A DNA stretch of 32,000 nt, taken from positions 1 to 32,000 of the forward strand of contig CAMPJJ010000065.1 of the NCBI GenBank assembly GCA_946886855.1, written 5' to 3'. Below the pieces are notes generated by a model. The model did no database searches, was not told the origin of the DNA, and was given only the letters and a program-made list of their open reading frames with translations. Positions 27,383 to 32,000 of the stretch are shown here, piece after piece. How positions within the stretch are numbered: the first letter of the stretch is position 1; every line of letters starts with the position of its first letter. Source of the DNA: an uncultured Roseateles sp. (GTDB taxonomy: Bacteria > Pseudomonadota > Gammaproteobacteria > Burkholderiales > Burkholderiaceae). Made by a program: the position numbers and the translations under genes.

Positions 27383-27841
27383 TTGTCGAGACGCGGAGTC
27401 ATTTCACGGCCTCGTCTGTATAGACATGCACCGCAGCAGGTAACGGTTTATGCGACGTTTGGGTTGTTGTCGCAGCTGGTAATGATTCCTCCTGCTCCAG
27501 CGCAACCCGTTCGACGCTCAGCAGTTGAGATTTTGCTAGGTGGCGTAATCGGCGCACCATTGCTTGAGAACCTGCTTGTTGTGGCTGCTCTCGCCGTACT
27601 TGGCAACTGGCTTTCCAAGCGTGATGCAGCCCTTGCGGTAACTGCTGTGGCCGTCCTGCTCCATGCGGTCTTTGCGACGTGGTCTGGAATCGCAGCGCTC
27701 GTGCTGTTTGCTGTTCTGACGTTCAGCTACGAGGCATGGAGGGCTCAAGGAACCAGGCTGGCTTTCCTGGTGATCTTCTTGCAACACGCGCTGTTCAATC
27801 TTCCGGCGACTGCTGAGGCTGCATATCACGCGCTAGGTTGA
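27383..27841 (+). CDS. CPBP-like integral membrane protein, start uncertain
   Basis: The supported part is the hydrophobic region from about 27440 on: TVYATFGLLSQLVMIPPAPA, IGAPLLENLLVVAALAVLG, then AVTAVAVLLHAVFATWSG, LVLFAVLTFSYEAW and LAFLVIFLQHALFNLPAT. The pattern of a polar pair after GAP-LLE, a His in LLHAVFA and a His with FN in QHALFN resembles CPBP intramembrane proteases, although the first motif is EN and not EE. Possible starts are ATG 27317, TTG 27383 and ATG 27482; none has a good ribosome binding site, so it may be 5'-truncated. GC is about 57% in 27541-27600 by direct count, lower than in neighbouring genes. A function as a protease is uncertain. Confidence 0.55.
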   Translation: MSRRGVISRPRLYRHAPQQVTVYATFGLLSQLVMIPPAPAQPVRRSAVEILLGGVIGAPLLENLLVVAALAVLGNWLSKRDAALAVTAVAVLLHAVFATWSGIAALVLFAVLTFSYEAWRAQGTRLAFLVIFLQHALFNLPATAEAAYHALG

Positions 27842-27847
27842 GGCGGC

Positions 27848-28093
27848 TCAGTGACCGCCGCCGCCGGGATTGGTCGCCGTCGGCCGCACCTGCGATTGCA
27901 GCTCCGCCGCCAGGCGGGCCCGCTCGGCCTCGCTCAACGCGGGGCTGCACTGGCGGCGTCCGAGCATCGATCCGGTTTGCCCTTCGCGCTCGCACACCTC
28001 GGCCTTGGCGGTCGGGGCCTTGTCGGCCTCCGGCGCGGCGCACCCGGCCAGCGCCGCCACCAGCGGCAGCGCCGCACAGGTCCAGAATCTCAT
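27848..28093 (-). CDS. Small lipoprotein, function unknown
   Basis: An 81-residue protein with a lipoprotein signal peptide (MRFWTCAALPLVAALAGC), lipobox LAGC, acylated Cys at residue 18. The mature part is short and polar, contains CEREGQTGSMLGRRQCSPAL with two Cys that could form a disulphide, a helix-like SEAERARLAAELQSQV, and ends in a Gly-rich tail with His. The ATG at 28093 has a strong ribosome binding site (GGGAGAAGGA); an upstream in-frame ATG at 28117 is less likely. It is convergent with the CPBP-like gene (6-base gap). No known domain is recognised beyond the lipoprotein signal. Confidence 0.85.
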   Translation of the reverse strand: MRFWTCAALPLVAALAGCAAPEADKAPTAKAEVCEREGQTGSMLGRRQCSPALSEAERARLAAELQSQVRPTATNPGGGGH

Positions 28094-28329
28094 CGCGTCC
28101 TTCTCCCTGATCACCATGGTTGTTGAGGCGATCCGCCTCGGTCGAAGATCCTATCGGCGTCCGCGCGCGGAGGGCCTCCGGGGGGAACGCGCAAGCCGCC
28201 GCTCGCCGGGCGGCGCGCGCACCGGCGATGATCGGGGCTTCACGGCGTGTCCTGCCCTGATGAGCCATGGACGCGACACGCCCGCTCTGCTGTACTGCCG
28301 GGCCGCCGTTCAGGCGGGCCCTACCTTTC

Positions 28330-28335
28330 GGAGGA
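28330..28335 (+). promoter_or_regulatory. Ribosome binding site that sets the nhaA TTG start
   Basis: GGAGGA lies 7 bases before the TTG at 28343, while the upstream in-frame codons from 28247 lack both family similarity and a ribosome binding site. This fixes the start on a rare codon. Confidence 0.8.
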
Positions 28336-28342
28336 CGCCTTC

Positions 28343-29509
28343 TTGACCCCAGGACTCAAACGCTTCTTCGCCAGCGAATCGGCCGGCGGCATCGTGCTCG
28401 CCATCGCCGCGGTCGCCGCGCTGATCCTGTCCAACTCTCCCTGGCGGGAGCTCTACGCCGCCTTCACCCGCATCGAGGGCGAGGTCCGCATCGGCGGCGA
28501 CTGGCTGGTACTCGCCAAGCCGCTGCTGGTCTGGGTCAACGACCTGTGGATGGCCGTCTTCTTCTTCCTCGTCGGCCTGGAGATCAAACGCGAATTCGTC
28601 GGCGGTGAGTTGTCGGACCGCTCGCAGGCCGTGCTGCCCATCGTCGCCGCGTTCGGCGGGATGGCCGCGCCGGCGCTGATCTACGCGGGCCTCAACCTCG
28701 GCGACCCCGTCGCGCTGCACGGCTGGGCCATCCCCGCGGCGACCGACATCGCCTTCGCCATCGGCATCGTGATGCTGCTGGGCAGCCGCGTGCCGTCCTC
28801 GCTGAAGGTCTTCCTGACGGCGGTCGCGATCATCGACGACCTCGGCGCCATCGTCGTCATCGCGCTCTTCTACACGAGCCAGCTGTCGCTCACGATGCTC
28901 GCCTGTGCCGCGGTCTGCCTGGTCGTCCTCTTCGCGCTGAACCGCGCGAAGGTCCGCCGCGCCGACGTCTACATCGTCGTGGGCCTCGTCCTGTGGACCT
29001 GCGTGCTGAAGTCCGGCGTCCACGCCACCCTGGCCGGCGTCGCCACCGCGCTCTTCATCCCGTCCGACAACGACGGCCACGGCCATTCCCCGGCCGAGGA
29101 CCTCGAGCACGCGCTGCATCCGTGGGTCGCCTTCCTGATCCTGCCGATGTTCGCCTTCGCCAACGCGGGCGTGTCGCTGCTCGGACTGCACGCCGGCGAC
29201 CTGCTGCATCCGGTGTCGCTGGGCATCGCGCTGGGCCTGCTGCTGGGCAAGGCGATCGGCGTGTTCGGCAGTTCTTGGCTGATGATCCGTCTCGGCCTGG
29301 CGCAGAAACCCGGCGGCGCCGACTGGGTCCAGTTCTTCGGCGTCTGCGTGCTGTGCGGCATCGGCTTCACGATGAGCCTGTTCATCGGCGGCCTCGCGTT
29401 CGAGGGCCACGGTCCGGACTGGGAAACCCGCGTCAAGCTGGGCGTGCTCGGCGGATCCATCCTGTCGGGTGTCGCCGGGACGCTGATCCTGCTGCGCAAG
29501 CGTCGCTGA
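28343..29509 (+). CDS. nhaA: Na+/H+ antiporter NhaA
   Basis: A 388-residue inner-membrane antiporter that exchanges one Na+ for two H+ and controls sodium and pH. Length equals E. coli NhaA from the TTG start. Family motifs: ESAGGIVLAIAAVAALILSN, NDLWMAVFFFLVGLEIKREF, GWAIPAATDIAFAIGIVML, the ion-binding Asp pair in AVAIIDDLGAIVVIALFY, and GKAIGVFGSSWLMIRLGLA toward the end. About 12 membrane helices are visible. It is transcribed alone; the region upstream is divergent to the lipoprotein gene. The antiporter is complete. Confidence 0.96.
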   Translation: MTPGLKRFFASESAGGIVLAIAAVAALILSNSPWRELYAAFTRIEGEVRIGGDWLVLAKPLLVWVNDLWMAVFFFLVGLEIKREFVGGELSDRSQAVLPIVAAFGGMAAPALIYAGLNLGDPVALHGWAIPAATDIAFAIGIVMLLGSRVPSSLKVFLTAVAIIDDLGAIVVIALFYTSQLSLTMLACAAVCLVVLFALNRAKVRRADVYIVVGLVLWTCVLKSGVHATLAGVATALFIPSDNDGHGHSPAEDLEHALHPWVAFLILPMFAFANAGVSLLGLHAGDLLHPVSLGIALGLLLGKAIGVFGSSWLMIRLGLAQKPGGADWVQFFGVCVLCGIGFTMSLFIGGLAFEGHGPDWETRVKLGVLGGSILSGVAGTLILLRKRR

Positions 29510-29534
29510 GCGCGACCGGGCGCGACGATCCCTC

Positions 29535-29568
29535 AACGACAACGGGGCCCGCGGGCCCCGTTGTCGTT
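29535..29568. terminator. Perfect 34-bp palindrome between convergent genes
   Basis: AACGACAACGGGGCCCG is followed directly by its exact reverse complement. It sits between the convergent nhaA and YqhA-type genes, and probably forms a strong bidirectional terminator hairpin, although no long T-run follows on either side. Confidence 0.7.
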
Positions 29569-29599
29569 GGTACACCAGTGCGCCGCTGCGGCGCGCGCC

Positions 29600-30214
29600 T
29601 CAGTGCTTCTCGCCCGGACCGTGCGAGAGCAGCTTGTCCGTCATCGCGATCGCCAGCGCCGACAGCAGGAAGGCCAGATGGATGGCGGTCTGCCAGATCA
29701 GTGTCTTTTCGTTCAGGTTCTCGACGTTGATGAAGGTCTTCAGCAGATGGATCGACGAGATACCGATGATGGCCGTCGCCAGCTTGACCTTCAGCACCGA
29801 GGCATTGACGTGGTCCAGCCATTCGGGCTGGTCCGGGTGGCCTTCCAGGCGCAGCCGCGACACGAAGGTCTCGTAGCCGCCGATGATCACCATGATCAGC
29901 AGATTGGAGATCATGACCACGTCGATCAATGCCAGCACGACCAGCATGATGATGGTTTCGTTGAGTTTGGTGACGCTGACGTCGGCCTTGTAGCCCACGC
30001 TCTTGATGAGCATCTGCAGCGCGTCCTGGTTGCCGAATGCCGCTTCGACCAGATGCACCAGTTCCGTCCAGAACTGGAAGACGTAAACCGCCTGCGCCAC
30101 GATCAGGCCGAGATAGAGCGGCAGCTGGAGCCAGCGGCTGCCGAACATCAGGTGCGCGAGCGGATGCATGCGCTTGCGTGCGGTCTCGGCCGGAGGCGTC
30201 GGGCGGTCGGTCAT
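29600..30214 (-). CDS. yqhA: TIGR00645 / YqhA-family (UPF0114) inner-membrane protein
   Basis: A 204-residue membrane protein with four hydrophobic helices ([77 protein letters not shown]). The stretches [16 protein letters not shown] and [13 protein letters not shown] are typical of the UPF0114/YqhA family, whose role is not established. Start ATG 30214 has AAGGA about 9 bases upstream. It is convergent with nhaA and divergent from the acetyl-CoA synthetase gene (173-bp gap). Confidence 0.9.
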   Translation of the reverse strand: MTDRPTPPAETARKRMHPLAHLMFGSRWLQLPLYLGLIVAQAVYVFQFWTELVHLVEAAFGNQDALQMLIKSVGYKADVSVTKLNETIIMLVVLALIDVVMISNLLIMVIIGGYETFVSRLRLEGHPDQPEWLDHVNASVLKVKLATAIIGISSIHLLKTFINVENLNEKTLIWQTAIHLAFLLSALAIAMTDKLLSHGPGEKH

Positions 30215-30387
30215 CAGGGTAGGTCCTTCAAGTCGTAACTGGCGGGAACCGCCAAACCCCGCGATTTTAGTGAGAGCATCGCGACGGCTCTTCTACAAGA
30301 GTAAGCACATCGTCAGTGAGAAAGCGGAGAGTTCGGCCGAGTCTGAACCCGAGTTCGAAGATCCCTGCCTGTACGGAGACATAGGCC

Positions 30388-32000
<1,613 letters not shown>

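Overview
The window is GC-rich, with strong third-position G/C, and its gene families point to a betaproteobacterium of the order Burkholderiales, plausibly a Roseateles/Mitsuaria-like genus. That placement is inferred from a glucokinase-HexR fusion, a Xanthomonas/Caulobacter-type TonB receptor, a class I fumarase and a YqhA-type membrane protein; no rRNA or other marker gene is present. No tRNA, rRNA, CRISPR array or intact insertion sequence was seen.

Layout. (1) 1-4607, minus strand: one enormous reading frame, open at the left edge (1535 residues in the window). It carries a C80-type cysteine protease domain like that of MARTX and clostridial toxins, and a Ser-Asp/Ser-Glu repeat tail. This is the most unusual object in the window. 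(2) 4721-11027: a sugar-catabolism block. A glucokinase-HexR fusion (minus) is divergent from a stand-alone glucokinase (plus), followed by a TonB-dependent outer-membrane receptor (plus). Three 15-bp palindromes of the form TGTAG-N5-CTACA (one with a single mismatch) lie in the flanking non-coding DNA and are probable HexR operators. (3) 11244-13721: a small hypothetical gene and a secreted GH13 alpha-glucan hydrolase (minus), which could feed sugars to the same pathway.

(4) 13807-19165, minus strand: a compact operon moxR - DUF58 - DUF3488/transglutaminase - mltB, with overlaps or gaps of a few bases. The MltB ends in a collagen-like Gly-X-Thr tail. (5) 19306-21754, plus: a histone-deacetylase-like amidohydrolase whose start codon directly follows five 11-bp tandem repeats, then an MscS-type channel. 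(6) 21953-25050, plus: a two-domain KaiC-like ATPase coupled by an ATGA overlap to a hybrid histidine kinase, a likely signalling pair.

(7) 25225-26763, minus: class I fumarase with its terminator. (8) about 26880-27841: a lower-GC stretch without a clean gene, ending in a CPBP-like membrane protein of uncertain start. (9) 27848-30214: a small lipoprotein (minus), the Na+/H+ antiporter NhaA (plus, TTG start) and a YqhA/TIGR00645 membrane protein (minus), the last two separated by a perfect 34-bp palindrome. (10) 30388-32000, plus: acetyl-CoA synthetase, cut by the right edge.

The housekeeping carbon genes (glucokinases, fumarase, acetyl-CoA synthetase) are ordinary. The accessory interest lies in the C80 protein, the HexR operator set, the KaiC/kinase pair, the repeat-tailed MltB and the low-GC segment.
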